9,659 nucleotides of DNA from JACCQS01 sp050999295 (GCA_050999295.1 JBPCPI010000161.1:1-9659); one strand, 5' to 3'; shown: positions 1-6,183, numbered from the stretch's first letter. The notes: a model not told the origin generated them from the sequence alone. Numbers and translations are program-made.

Positions 1-191
1 CCGACTACAACCTCGCCGGCCTCTGCCGACACCACCACCGACTAAAACAACACCCAAAATGGCGGGCCAAACTCGACCCCGACGCCCGGATGACCTGGAC
101 CACCCCCACCGGACACACCCACACCACAGATCCGCCCCTACCCGTCCAACCCGCCGTACCACCAGCGGATCCCGCTCCACCGCCGTTCTGA
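1..191 (+). CDS. HNH endonuclease (DUF222/13E12-type), C-terminal fragment
   Basis: This is the last 62 codons of a plus-strand gene that begins before the window; the frame starts at base 3 and ends at TGA 189-191. The first visible residues, DYNLAGLCRHHHRLKQHPKW, match the end of an HNH nuclease fold: the Asn of the second helix, a Cys, and the closing His cluster followed by Lys. A Pro/Thr-rich tail follows (TWTTPTGHTH, then PPLPVQPAVPP), as is common at the end of the actinobacterial DUF222-HNH proteins related to the mycobacterial 13E12 repeat family. Those proteins are multicopy in many actinobacteria and their substrate is not established. The first HNH histidine and the whole N-terminal DUF222 part lie outside the window. 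The gene converges on the DUF3040 gene. Confidence 0.75.
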   Translation, partial: DYNLAGLCRHHHRLKQHPKWRAKLDPDARMTWTTPTGHTHTTDPPLPVQPAVPPADPAPPPF

Positions 192-507
192 CCGACGTGG
201 CGTCGCGGGTGACGGCTCCGACGTCCGGGGGGTACGACGGCGACGACATCTCACCCGATCATGACTTCGGTCCGAGGGCGAAACTGATCCTGCCAGGGGT
301 CGATCCCGAACCGCTGCCGGCAGCCTGGCCAGGCTGCCCACCACCTACGACTGCCGTACGGCAATTGCTGGGCGGGCATTCTCCGAGGTGCGGCTGCCCG
401 GAGTCTCGATCAGGCCGTGGAAAGCGTGGACGTGCTGACGAACAGACGCCCATGCGGGTCGGTCGGGAGGTGCTTGGCCTGCCGGGAGGTGTTGGCGACG
501 GGCGTGG
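192..507. other. Intergenic region between convergent genes, no convincing CDS
   Basis: About 316 bases lie between the HNH gene stop (191) and the DUF3040 gene stop (508). Open frames cross it on both strands, but their translations are Arg/Pro/Gly-rich, match no family I recognise, and none has a good SD. I see no tRNA-like cloverleaf. The region holds a perfect 20-bp palindrome at 319-338 and a 12-bp palindrome TGCCGTACGGCA at 352-363. It could include decayed coding sequence, but I cannot identify a parent gene. Confidence 0.5.
319..338. terminator. Perfect 20-bp palindrome, possible bidirectional terminator
   Basis: GGCAGCCTGGCCAGGCTGCC is its own reverse complement. As RNA it folds into an 8-bp stem with a GGCC loop on either strand. 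It sits between two convergent genes (ends at 191 and 508), where a bidirectional terminator is expected. No T-tract follows on either strand, so a canonical intrinsic terminator is not shown; T-poor hairpins are often proposed as terminators in actinobacteria. A protein-binding palindrome is the alternative. Confidence 0.4.
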
Positions 508-888
508 CTAGCCGTCGTAGCGACGGCGGAAGCGCTCCTCGAGTTTGGACTTGACCGGGCTTCCGCGCTGTCCCTGCTTGCCCGACGCCGAACTCGAGCC
601 GCCCGCGGGTGCCTTGGAAGTCGCTGCACCGGCGTTCAGCACCGCGACGGCAGCGCCACCGAACATCACGCAGAAGCCGAGAACGCCGAGCCAGATCGAG
701 GAGGTGACGGCTCCGCCGATCAGCATGCCGAGTCCGAGGACGCCCAGCAGGATGGCCCACAGGAGCTTGCGCCGGGCGCGTACTCGGCCATCGGCCGACC
801 GAACCGTGGAGGCGAACTTCGGGTCATCATTGATGAGCTCGCGTTCGATCTGCTCAAGCAGCTTTTGCTCATGCTCGGAGAGTGGCAC
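508..888 (-). CDS. DUF3040 domain-containing membrane protein
   Basis: The protein has 126 residues and is a small actinobacterial membrane protein of unknown function. The start is GTG at 888-886, because AGGGAGG lies 5 nt before it and because PLSEHEQKLLEQIERELINDDPKF is the usual N-terminus of DUF3040 proteins; upstream in-frame starts would add an Arg-rich stretch not seen in the family. Residues 1-30 form an amphipathic acidic helix. Two hydrophobic segments follow at about 42-61 and 65-84, separated by a short turn, so both ends probably face the same side. The tail (87-126) is Ser/Gly-rich and ends in a basic helix, LEERFRRRYDG. It lies 87 bp downstream of dinB on the same strand. A dinB-DUF3040 order is common in actinobacteria, where these genes often sit next to the dcw cell-division cluster; here an HNH gene lies on the other side instead. 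A short inverted repeat (511-517 with 521-527) covers the last codons. Confidence 0.85.
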   Translation of the reverse strand: MPLSEHEQKLLEQIERELINDDPKFASTVRSADGRVRARRKLLWAILLGVLGLGMLIGGAVTSSIWLGVLGFCVMFGGAAVAVLNAGAATSKAPAGGSSSASGKQGQRGSPVKSKLEERFRRRYDG

Positions 889-927
889 GTCAGCCTCCCT
901 GGCAGATTTGCGTCTCAACTACCTATG

Positions 928-955
928 AGGATACGAGCCCTGGGGACAAGGCGAA
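928..955 (-). promoter_or_regulatory. Candidate weak promoter for the DUF3040 gene
   Basis: On the minus strand TTCGCC (955-950) and TATCCT (933-928) are 16 bp apart and lie about 40 bp ahead of the GTG start. They match the -35 consensus at 3 of 6 positions and the -10 consensus at 4 of 6. The gene could equally be read from dinB. Confidence 0.2.
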
Positions 956-969
956 AGGCGCATCCACTA

Positions 970-985
970 CCAGACTTACGTCTGG
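970..985 (-). terminator. Small hairpin across the dinB stop codon
   Basis: CCAGAC (970-975) and GTCTGG (980-985) are perfect inverted repeats around a 4-nt loop that contains the dinB TAA. There is no T-tract and the stem is only 6 bp, so termination here is a weak guess. Confidence 0.2.
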
Positions 986-2211
986 CGAGGCTGTTCGGTT
1001 CCTTTCGGCATACCAGGATGGTCCCGGCGAACCAGTACGGCCGGTCGTACCGCTCCCCTCCCGAACCGTACGGCCGCTGCATCGGCGGCCACCTCGGCCT
1101 CTCGCCAGCCACGTTCAGGCGCACCGATCTGCATCTGACGAGGCGCTTCGGCAGCCGGTCGCAGACCCTCCGCCCGTACGCCGACGAGCCTGATCCGCGC
1201 GCGGTCCAAGCCCAGGCCGTCGAATAGTTCGCATGCCAACCGGTAGATCTCATGGCCGACATCGGTGGCCTGGCTCACGGTCTTGGAGCGTGTGATGGTC
1301 TTGAAATCGGCGAAGCGGACCTTGATCGTGACCGTCCGCGCCACGTGTCCCCCCGAGCGCAGGTTGCCGGCGGTCCGTTCGGACAGGCGTAACAGTTCCC
1401 GGCGGATGAGCACCGGATCATCGACGTCGGAGCCGAAGGTCTCTTCGGCCCCGGTGGAACGATCCGGTTCGTCCGGGACGACGTGACGCGGATCGCGGCC
1501 CCAGGACAGCTCGTAGAGATGGGCTCCGGAGGCCTCGCCAAGCGCGCGGATCAGGGTGGCCCTCGGTGTGTTCGCGATGTCGCCGACTGTGCGCAGCCCC
1601 AACCGGGTCAACTGTTCCTCGGTTTTGGCGCCGACTCCCCACAACGCCCCCACCGGCAGCGGATGCAGGAAATCCATGACCTCTCCGGGCGCGACCCGCA
1701 GCAGCCCGTCGGGTTTGGCATGGGTGGAGGCGAGCTTGGCGACGAACTTGGAGGCGGCGACGCCGACCGAACAGGTGATTCCCTGTTCGTCGGCCACCCG
1801 GGCGCGCAGCCAGTGGCCGATCATGACCGGATCCCCGAGCCGGCGCCCGGCCCCCCGGACGTCGAGGAATGCCTCGTCGAGCGAGATCGGCTCGACCAGG
1901 GGCGTGACCATCGCGAACAGCGCCATGATCGCTTGGGAAACCTCGACGTAAACACTCATGTCGCCCGGCACGATCACGGCGTTGGGACACAGCCGTCGCG
2001 CGCGAGACATGGGCATCGCGCTTCGTACTCCGTAGCGCCGAGCCTCATAGGTAGCCGAGGTGACGACACCGCGGTTACCGTCTCCGCCGACGATCACCGG
2101 CAGACCGGCCAGTTCCGGTCGCCTACGGACTTCAACGCTGGCGAAGAACGCGTCCATGTCGACATGCAGGATGCCGGTGTCCGAGTGGGATTCAGCCGGA
2201 GTTCCAGGCAC
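976..2211 (-). CDS. dinB: DNA polymerase IV (Y-family translesion polymerase)
   Basis: The protein has 411 residues and carries out cytosolic error-prone lesion bypass. The Y-family catalytic core is intact. LHVDMDAFFASVE carries metal ligand Asp18 and the likely steric-gate Phe23. SLDEAFLDV carries Asp112 and Glu113. CSVGVAASKFVAKLASTHAKPDGL is the conserved palm segment. WGVGAKTEEQLTRLGL is the thumb helix-hairpin-helix, and the little-finger domain runs from about 245 to 350. QMQIG at 359-363 sits where actinobacterial DinB proteins carry a beta-clamp-binding-like QLxLG/D motif. A 40-residue tail follows the usual FGRGAVRP ending. The start is GTG 2211-2209, with GAGGGGG 7 nt upstream. A consensus LexA box lies 64 bp upstream, so SOS control is likely. 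No truncation or missing catalytic residue is seen. Confidence 0.97.
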   Translation of the reverse strand: MPGTPAESHSDTGILHVDMDAFFASVEVRRRPELAGLPVIVGGDGNRGVVTSATYEARRYGVRSAMPMSRARRLCPNAVIVPGDMSVYVEVSQAIMALFAMVTPLVEPISLDEAFLDVRGAGRRLGDPVMIGHWLRARVADEQGITCSVGVAASKFVAKLASTHAKPDGLLRVAPGEVMDFLHPLPVGALWGVGAKTEEQLTRLGLRTVGDIANTPRATLIRALGEASGAHLYELSWGRDPRHVVPDEPDRSTGAEETFGSDVDDPVLIRRELLRLSERTAGNLRSGGHVARTVTIKVRFADFKTITRSKTVSQATDVGHEIYRLACELFDGLGLDRARIRLVGVRAEGLRPAAEAPRQMQIGAPERGWREAEVAADAAAVRFGRGAVRPAVLVRRDHPGMPKGTEQPRQT

Positions 2212-2274
2212 GGCAGAACCCCCTCACGTCCGCGCCACAGCGCAGCCCATGACGTCGATGTACTCGGCAGCTTA

Positions 2275-2294
2275 TGTCGAACACCTGTTCGACA
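2275..2294. promoter_or_regulatory. LexA (SOS) box upstream of dinB
   Basis: TGTCGAACACCTGTTCGACA has perfect 8-bp inverted arms (TGTCGAAC / GTTCGACA) around ACCT. Its core TCGAAC-N4-GTTCGA is the known actinobacterial LexA operator. It lies 64 bp upstream of the dinB GTG and 168 bp upstream of the plus-strand repeat-protein start, so dinB is the more likely target. Binding is inferred from the consensus. Confidence 0.88.
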
Positions 2295-2424
2295 AGGCTC
2301 ATGCTAGCCGCTCAGTCGGACGCGGCCCAGACCTGACAACCCCGGCGTTACTCCGGTTCGGGGGAGGAGTAGACCTTGCGGTGGCAGCTCGATCGAACTG
2401 CCCGGTACGGCCTGCACCGCAGCC

Positions 2425-2448
2425 GCTCGTACCGACTCCGGTACGAGC
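2425..2448 (+). promoter_or_regulatory. 10-bp hairpin immediately before the SD of the repeat-protein gene
   Basis: GCTCGTACCG (2425-2434) and CGGTACGAGC (2439-2448) are perfect inverted repeats with loop ACTC. The right arm ends 3 nt before the SD GGGAG (2452-2456). A second copy of CGGTACG at 2403-2409 could pair with the left arm instead, so two mutually exclusive folds are possible in the leader RNA. It may be an operator, an RNA stability element, or a translation or attenuation switch. Confidence 0.5.
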
Positions 2449-2461
2449 ATTGGGAGACAAC

Positions 2462-2758
2462 GTGACGACCATGGACGAGGCAGACCCAGGTACGGAAGGT
2501 CCGGCAGACGGCGGAGCTTCGGGAATCCCCGGGCAACAGGACGGTGGTGCTGACGGTGGTGCTGACGGTGGTGCTGACGGCGGTGCTGACGGCGGTGCTG
2601 ACGGCGGAGCTGGCGGCGGAGGAGCCGAAGGCCCGCTCGACGGTGGTGTCTCAGGTACGCCAGGCCATGAGGACGGCGGCGCCGATGTCGGTGGCGACGG
2701 TGGTGCCGATGGCGGAGCTGATAGTGGTGCCGATGGCGGAGCGGGCGGCAGCGCCTGA
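2462..2758 (+). CDS. Acidic Asp-Gly-Gly-Ala repeat protein, function unknown
   Basis: The protein has 98 residues; I recognise no family. The start is GTG 2462 with GGGAG 5 nt upstream. The frame is open further 5', but that part crosses the LexA box and antisense dinB sequence. Residues 1-11 (VTTMDEADPGT) form a short acidic leader. Two homologous modules follow at 12-55 and 56-98; each opens with EGPxDGGxSGxPG and then runs into DGGA-type repeats, six perfect ones in the first module and degenerate ones in the second. I count 20 Asp/Glu, no Lys or Arg, no Cys and one His, so the protein should be strongly anionic and disordered. There is no signal peptide or membrane segment. It lies directly upstream of a JmjC oxygenase with a strong hairpin between them. 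It could be a modified peptide substrate, a Ca2+-binding polyanion, or a non-functional low-complexity product. The ribosome site supports real translation. Confidence 0.65.
   Translation: MTTMDEADPGTEGPADGGASGIPGQQDGGADGGADGGADGGADGGADGGAGGGGAEGPLDGGVSGTPGHEDGGADVGGDGGADGGADSGADGGAGGSA
2540..2611 (+). repeat. Six tandem 12-bp repeats encoding DGGA
   Basis: Six head-to-tail 12-mers occur. Units 1-3 are GACGGTGGTGCT, units 4-5 are GACGGCGGTGCT, and unit 6 is GACGGCGGAGCT. The stepwise third-base changes suggest repeated slippage or unequal crossover of a parent unit. The 12-bp period keeps the frame, so copy number could vary without breaking the gene. Confidence 0.9.
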
Positions 2759-2774
2759 TTTCCAGCACTGATCT

Positions 2775-2809
2775 GCGGGGCCGGGAAGCCAGTGGTTTCC
2801 CGGCCCTGC
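2775..2809 (+). terminator. Strong 16-bp hairpin after the repeat-protein gene
   Basis: Bases 2775-2790 pair with 2794-2809 around a 3-nt loop (AGT); the stem includes GGGCCGGGAA / TTTCCCGGCCC and two G-U pairs. It begins 16 nt after the repeat-protein stop codon. No T-tract follows, as is usual for T-poor actinobacterial terminators. It ends 8 nt before the annotated oxygenase start, so it may attenuate read-through or hinder initiation there. Confidence 0.65.
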
Positions 2810-2817
2810 GGCGCTGC

Positions 2818-3999
2818 GTGAGCGTCGACCCGGCTAGTTTCGCCGCCGATTACTGGTCGCGCCAGGCCCTGCTCTCGCCGGCGGACAGTCTCCCGCGAGA
2901 CTTCACCGACCTCCTCGACCTCGACGCCGTTGACGAGCTGCTCTCCCGGCGCGGCGTACGTTCACCGTTCCTGCGGGTGGCGCAGGGCGGCACGATGCGT
3001 CCGGTGGCGAGCTACACCCGCGGCGGCGGCGCGGGGGCCGACGTCGGCGACCAACTGGCCGACGACAAGATCCTGAACCTCTTTGTTGACGGAAACACCC
3101 TCGTCCTGCAGGGCCTGCACCGCCTCTGGCCGCCGCTGATCGAGTTCGCAGCGGCGTTGCGATCCGAGATCGCTCATCCGGTACAGGTCAACGCCTACCT
3201 CACTCCGCGCAGCGGGCGGGGATTTGCTCACCACTACGACGTACACGACGTGTTCGTGCTGCAGGTCGCTGGCACCAAGAGGTGGCAGATTCATCCGCCG
3301 GTCCTGGTTGATCCCCTGCGCACCCAGCCGTGGACCGATCGCAAGGCAGCCGTCGAGCAGGCCAGCCGCGCTGACGCGCTGATCGACACGGTGCTCGAAC
3401 CCGGGGATGCGCTCTATCTGCCGCGCGGGTACGTGCACGGCGCGCAAGCGCTGGAGGGAATCAGCGCCCATCTCACGGTGGGCGTGCACTCGGTGACCCG
3501 CTTCGCTGTTGCCGAAGCGCTGCTGGCGCAAGCCGCGAACGATCCCCAGCTTCGGACCAGCCTGCCCCTGGGCATCGACCTCGCCGACGACGTCATGGTG
3601 GCTACCGAGATCCGCGCGACGATCGGGGTCCTCACCCGTTGGCTCGACCAAGCCGAGAGCGGACCGACCGGGAGCCGGCTTCGGAAGCAGGTCTGGGGAC
3701 AGAGCCGTCCCGCCCCACTGACTCCCATCCGCACGTCTATCGCTCTGTCGGAGCTGGACGCTCAGAGTGCGATCAAACTCCGGTCCTATCTCGATTTGCA
3801 CTGGGAATCAGGCGAATCCGGTGTGCGGGTTCAGACCGCGACCCACGTGCTCGATCTCGATGCAGGGTCGGAATCGACTCTTGCCGCCCTGCAGGCCGGA
3901 CGCAGCGTCCGACTGGATCAGATCGCCGGCCTCGAGACCGAGGCCGGCCTCGAACTCGGCCGGCAACTGATCCGCGCCGGCATCGCGGTCCTGGCTTGA
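2818..3999 (+). CDS. JmjC/cupin-4 Fe(II)/2-oxoglutarate oxygenase, ROX-like
   Basis: The protein has 393 residues and resembles cupin-4 (JmjC) protein hydroxylases. Characterised relatives are the bacterial ribosomal oxygenases (E. coli YcfD/RoxA), which hydroxylate a ribosomal-protein side chain. The Fe(II) triad is visible: His139 and Asp141 in FAHHYDVHDVF, and His207 in LPRGYVHGA. Lys154 in GTKRW fits the 2-oxoglutarate-binding lysine. LVLQGLHRLWPPLIEFA precedes the barrel. The C-terminal third (about 250-393) looks like the helical/winged-helix part of ROX proteins, and the length fits. The start is uncertain: no SD precedes GTG 2818, and the in-frame codons just upstream read PALRRC, which resembles how I remember the family N-terminus, but no ATG/GTG/TTG exists there after the in-frame TAG at 2722. 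CTG 2806 or leaderless translation is possible. The stop overlaps the next start. The true substrate in actinobacteria is unknown to me; the repeat protein upstream is a candidate. Confidence 0.88.
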   Translation: MSVDPASFAADYWSRQALLSPADSLPRDFTDLLDLDAVDELLSRRGVRSPFLRVAQGGTMRPVASYTRGGGAGADVGDQLADDKILNLFVDGNTLVLQGLHRLWPPLIEFAAALRSEIAHPVQVNAYLTPRSGRGFAHHYDVHDVFVLQVAGTKRWQIHPPVLVDPLRTQPWTDRKAAVEQASRADALIDTVLEPGDALYLPRGYVHGAQALEGISAHLTVGVHSVTRFAVAEALLAQAANDPQLRTSLPLGIDLADDVMVATEIRATIGVLTRWLDQAESGPTGSRLRKQVWGQSRPAPLTPIRTSIALSELDAQSAIKLRSYLDLHWESGESGVRVQTATHVLDLDAGSESTLAALQAGRSVRLDQIAGLETEAGLELGRQLIRAGIAVLA

Positions 4000-4931
4000 T
4001 GGCCACCCAGCCACGCGGACCTGTCCCACGCGTCGATCCTCGGCGATGCACTCCTTCCGCGCGACGCCGCGAGGATCCGCTGATGGCCACCGCGGCACCC
4101 GCGACGCGCTGGCTCCTGATCGAGCAGCCAGGTGCTTGGGGCCGCAATGCCCTGCGCCAGTCCCTGCTGGCGCCTGCGGTGACTACGACGTTGGCCCAAG
4201 CATGTGCCGAGCGCGGCGTGCGGATCCAGGTCATCCGTCGACCGCCGGAGCGCGCACAGCCCGCTCCACGGCGCCGCTGGGGATACGTCGACTCCGGTGC
4301 CCAGACCCGACCGACCACATGGTGGGGCGAGTACGGCCAGGACGCGGAATTACTGGGCCTGTCCCTGGATGGTTCGCAGGGCACCCCCAGTACGGAACCG
4401 ATCCTGCTGGTGTGCACTCATGCCCGGCATGATGCGTGCTGCGCCCTGTTCGGTCGCCCGGTCTATTCCGCTTTGGCGAAGCCCTACCCGGAAAACACCT
4501 GGGAGACATCGCATGTGGGCGGTGACCGGTTTGCCGCCAATCTCGTGATCCTGCCTGAGGGGCTCTACTACGGCGGACTCGACGGCGATTCCGCGGCCCG
4601 CGTGCTGTCCGTACACACGAACGGCCTGATCGACCCGGCGCACTATCGGGGTGGCAGTGTCCATCCCGCGCCGACGCAGGCCGCCGAGCACTACCTGCGC
4701 GAGTATCTCAGCGAGTGGCGGATCAGTGCCGTTGTTTCCCTGGATCTGCAGCAGGCGGACATGGCGCGCTGGGTGGCCCGGCTGGCCCATGTCGATGGGG
4801 CCGAGTTCGACATCGAAGTCGCGACCACGCACACGCCTGCCCTGCACCGGCTCACCTGTTCGGCCATACACCCCGCGGCGGCCAGGTTGTTCGAACTGCT
4901 CAGCCTCCGCGAGGTGCCGGCGCCGCCCTGA
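3999..4931 (+). CDS. Sucrase/ferredoxin-like protein (Suc_Fer-like)
   Basis: The protein has 310 residues and belongs by motif to the sucrase/ferredoxin-like family, which has a thioredoxin-like ferredoxin fold; some members bind a [2Fe-2S] cluster, and the family's role is poorly known. RWLLIEQPGAWGRNALRQS (from about residue 36) is the N-terminal hallmark. VCTHARHDACCALFGRPV places Cys139, His141, Asp145, Cys147 and Cys148. SHVGGDRFAANLVILPEGLYYG (about 171-192) is the second hallmark. I chose ATG 3999 because it overlaps the oxygenase stop (TGATG), implying translational coupling, and because it keeps an RRC...DPLMATAAPATRW segment typical of the family. ATG 4083, with GAGG 8 nt upstream, is the alternative. 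It may act as an electron carrier for the oxygenase, but that is inference from position only. Confidence 0.87.
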   Translation: MATQPRGPVPRVDPRRCTPSARRREDPLMATAAPATRWLLIEQPGAWGRNALRQSLLAPAVTTTLAQACAERGVRIQVIRRPPERAQPAPRRRWGYVDSGAQTRPTTWWGEYGQDAELLGLSLDGSQGTPSTEPILLVCTHARHDACCALFGRPVYSALAKPYPENTWETSHVGGDRFAANLVILPEGLYYGGLDGDSAARVLSVHTNGLIDPAHYRGGSVHPAPTQAAEHYLREYLSEWRISAVVSLDLQQADMARWVARLAHVDGAEFDIEVATTHTPALHRLTCSAIHPAAARLFELLSLREVPAPP

Positions 4932-4965
4932 ATCGCCTCCACTGGGCCAGCCCGAGAAGAGCGGC

Positions 4966-6183
4966 TCACGTACGGCCGATCCGGACGGGGACGCTGAGCT
5001 CGGCGTCGGTCAAGGAACCGTGATATCCGATCAAGGAGTGGGCACCGGGCTCCCGGCGACTCGCGGTGATCGCGTGGTTGTCCCGTGCCCAGGCCACCAC
5101 GTCACCGATTCGTTCGGCGTGCGCCGTAGGCACCGAGGAACCGAACAACCCGGCGTCGATCGCCTCCTCGCGGGATTGCACCCAGGCCCGATTCCCGAGG
5201 GTCGCCGTCCAGGCAGCCAACACGTCGGTGGCCGCGCCCGGCTGGGTATAGACGTAGCGTGCCCGCGGCTCGCCGGCCACCAGCCGCACACCCGCCGAAA
5301 GCCCTCGTGCCTGCTCGGCACCCGGCTCGTCCTGACTCGCGTCCATGTCGATCTTGTCCGAGGAGGCTACGTCGATCATGCCGTGATCGGCTGTGACGAC
5401 AAGTGCTGTGTCAGCGGGCAGCTCGGCCAGAATCGTGGCCGCGATCAGATCCACCTGGGCCAGCTGGTATCTCCAGGCGGCACTGGTGCACCCCCGGACG
5501 TGTCCGGTCAGGTCCAAGGCGCCGTGGTAGGCGTACACCAGAGAACGCTCGCCCTCGGCAGCTGCAGCCACGGCCTGGGACACGAGGTCACCGGCGCTGA
5601 CCGCGGGGCGGTAACTGGCGCCCCGGTAGGCAGCCTCGGTGAGTCCCGACCCGATGAAGGAGGCCGGCCCGGAGGCACGCACGGACACCCCGGACCGCAG
5701 GGCTGTCTCGAACACGGTGGGCACCGGCTGCCACTCGCGGGGTTCGGGGTCCTCTCGCCAGTCGATGTGGGTCAGCAGCCGATCAGTGCCAGGTATCGCG
5801 ACGGTGAACCCCACGATGCCGTGTTCACCCGGCGGTACGCCGGTCCCCAGGCTCGCCAGGCTCACGGGCGTGGTCGACGGACTCGAGGCGTCGATCGCGC
5901 CGGTGGGGCTGGTCAGGGAGGTCAGCGTGGGTGCGATCGTGGCGTGCTCGGCGAGGTTGAGCTCCCCCATTCCATCGACGAGCAGCAGGATGACGCGCCG
6001 GATGTCGGTCAGCGCCGGGGTCAGACCGAGTACATCGTCGTAGCCTGGCACACCCAAGGCGGCAACGATCGAGGGCAACAGATCGGCCAGGCTGCGCCGC
6101 CCATATTCCGGGATCGCCAGGTCCTTCGGCCGCGAGGGGGCCCGACCGGATCGCCCGCCTGGTGGTGGTGAGGGTCCCGTCAT
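4966..6183 (-). CDS. Alkaline phosphatase family protein (type I phosphodiesterase/nucleotide pyrophosphatase)
   Basis: The protein has about 405 residues and belongs to the metal-dependent alkaline-phosphatase superfamily. Motifs in order are: LLLVDGMGELN (metal Asp at about 70); SSPSTTPVSLASLGTG (about 100-115), which holds the nucleophilic Thr; YAYHGALDLTGH (Asp and His metal ligands); VVTADHGMID (Asp-His pair); and GYHGSLTDAELSVP near the C-terminus, which carries the last His. No signal peptide or membrane segment is evident, so it is probably cytosolic. The substrate (nucleotide or other phosphodiester) cannot be read from sequence. ATG 6183 forms an ATGA overlap with the methyltransferase stop, so I prefer it; GTG 6192 would add three residues. 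It converges on the Suc_Fer gene with a 34-bp gap and no clear terminator between. Confidence 0.88.
   Translation of the reverse strand: MTGPSPPPGGRSGRAPSRPKDLAIPEYGRRSLADLLPSIVAALGVPGYDDVLGLTPALTDIRRVILLLVDGMGELNLAEHATIAPTLTSLTSPTGAIDASSPSTTPVSLASLGTGVPPGEHGIVGFTVAIPGTDRLLTHIDWREDPEPREWQPVPTVFETALRSGVSVRASGPASFIGSGLTEAAYRGASYRPAVSAGDLVSQAVAAAAEGERSLVYAYHGALDLTGHVRGCTSAAWRYQLAQVDLIAATILAELPADTALVVTADHGMIDVASSDKIDMDASQDEPGAEQARGLSAGVRLVAGEPRARYVYTQPGAATDVLAAWTATLGNRAWVQSREEAIDAGLFGSSVPTAHAERIGDVVAWARDNHAITASRREPGAHSLIGYHGSLTDAELSVPVRIGRT

Larger units (their letters stand above)
2212..2461. promoter_or_regulatory. Divergent intergenic region of dinB and the repeat-protein gene
   Basis: 250 bp separate the two divergent start codons. 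The region contains the LexA box at 2275-2294 on the dinB side and a hairpin at 2425-2448 on the other side. No other gene is supported. A single SOS half-site, TCGAAC, also occurs near 2393-2398. I could not fix a -10/-35 pair for either gene with confidence; TTGTCG on the minus strand overlaps the edge of the LexA box and would suit a repressed promoter. Confidence 0.6.

Noticed and set aside
59..511. 150-codon plus-strand open frame overlapping the HNH tail and intergenic region
   Set aside because: It overlaps the better-supported HNH C-terminus in another frame, and has no SD and no family resemblance.
1483..2307. 274-codon plus-strand open frame antisense to dinB
   Set aside because: It is opposite an intact, motif-complete dinB; the translation has no recognisable domain and reflects GC-rich codon bias.
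2540..2757. CRISPR-like array
   Set aside because: The 12-bp units are contiguous, without spacers, and in frame; this is a coding minisatellite.
2544..2771. Alternative frame through the 12-bp repeats, giving a hydrophobic Val-Leu-Thr repeat peptide
   Set aside because: Any tandem repeat of 12 bp yields repetitive peptides in all frames; this one has no SD, whereas the DGGA frame has a good one.
4932..4965. Terminator between the convergent Suc_Fer and phosphatase genes
   Set aside because: The 34-bp gap contains only a trivial GGGC/GCCC pairing, too short to support a call.
5702..5720. Possible second LexA box (TCGAACACGGTGGG) in the phosphatase gene
   Set aside because: Only one half-site matches; the other half lacks GTTCGA and it lies inside a coding region.
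4651..6171. 506-codon plus-strand open frame over the Suc_Fer end and the phosphatase
   Set aside because: It overlaps two genes with clear motifs, and the translation is Gly/Arg/Pro-rich with no domain. It is a typical antisense shadow.
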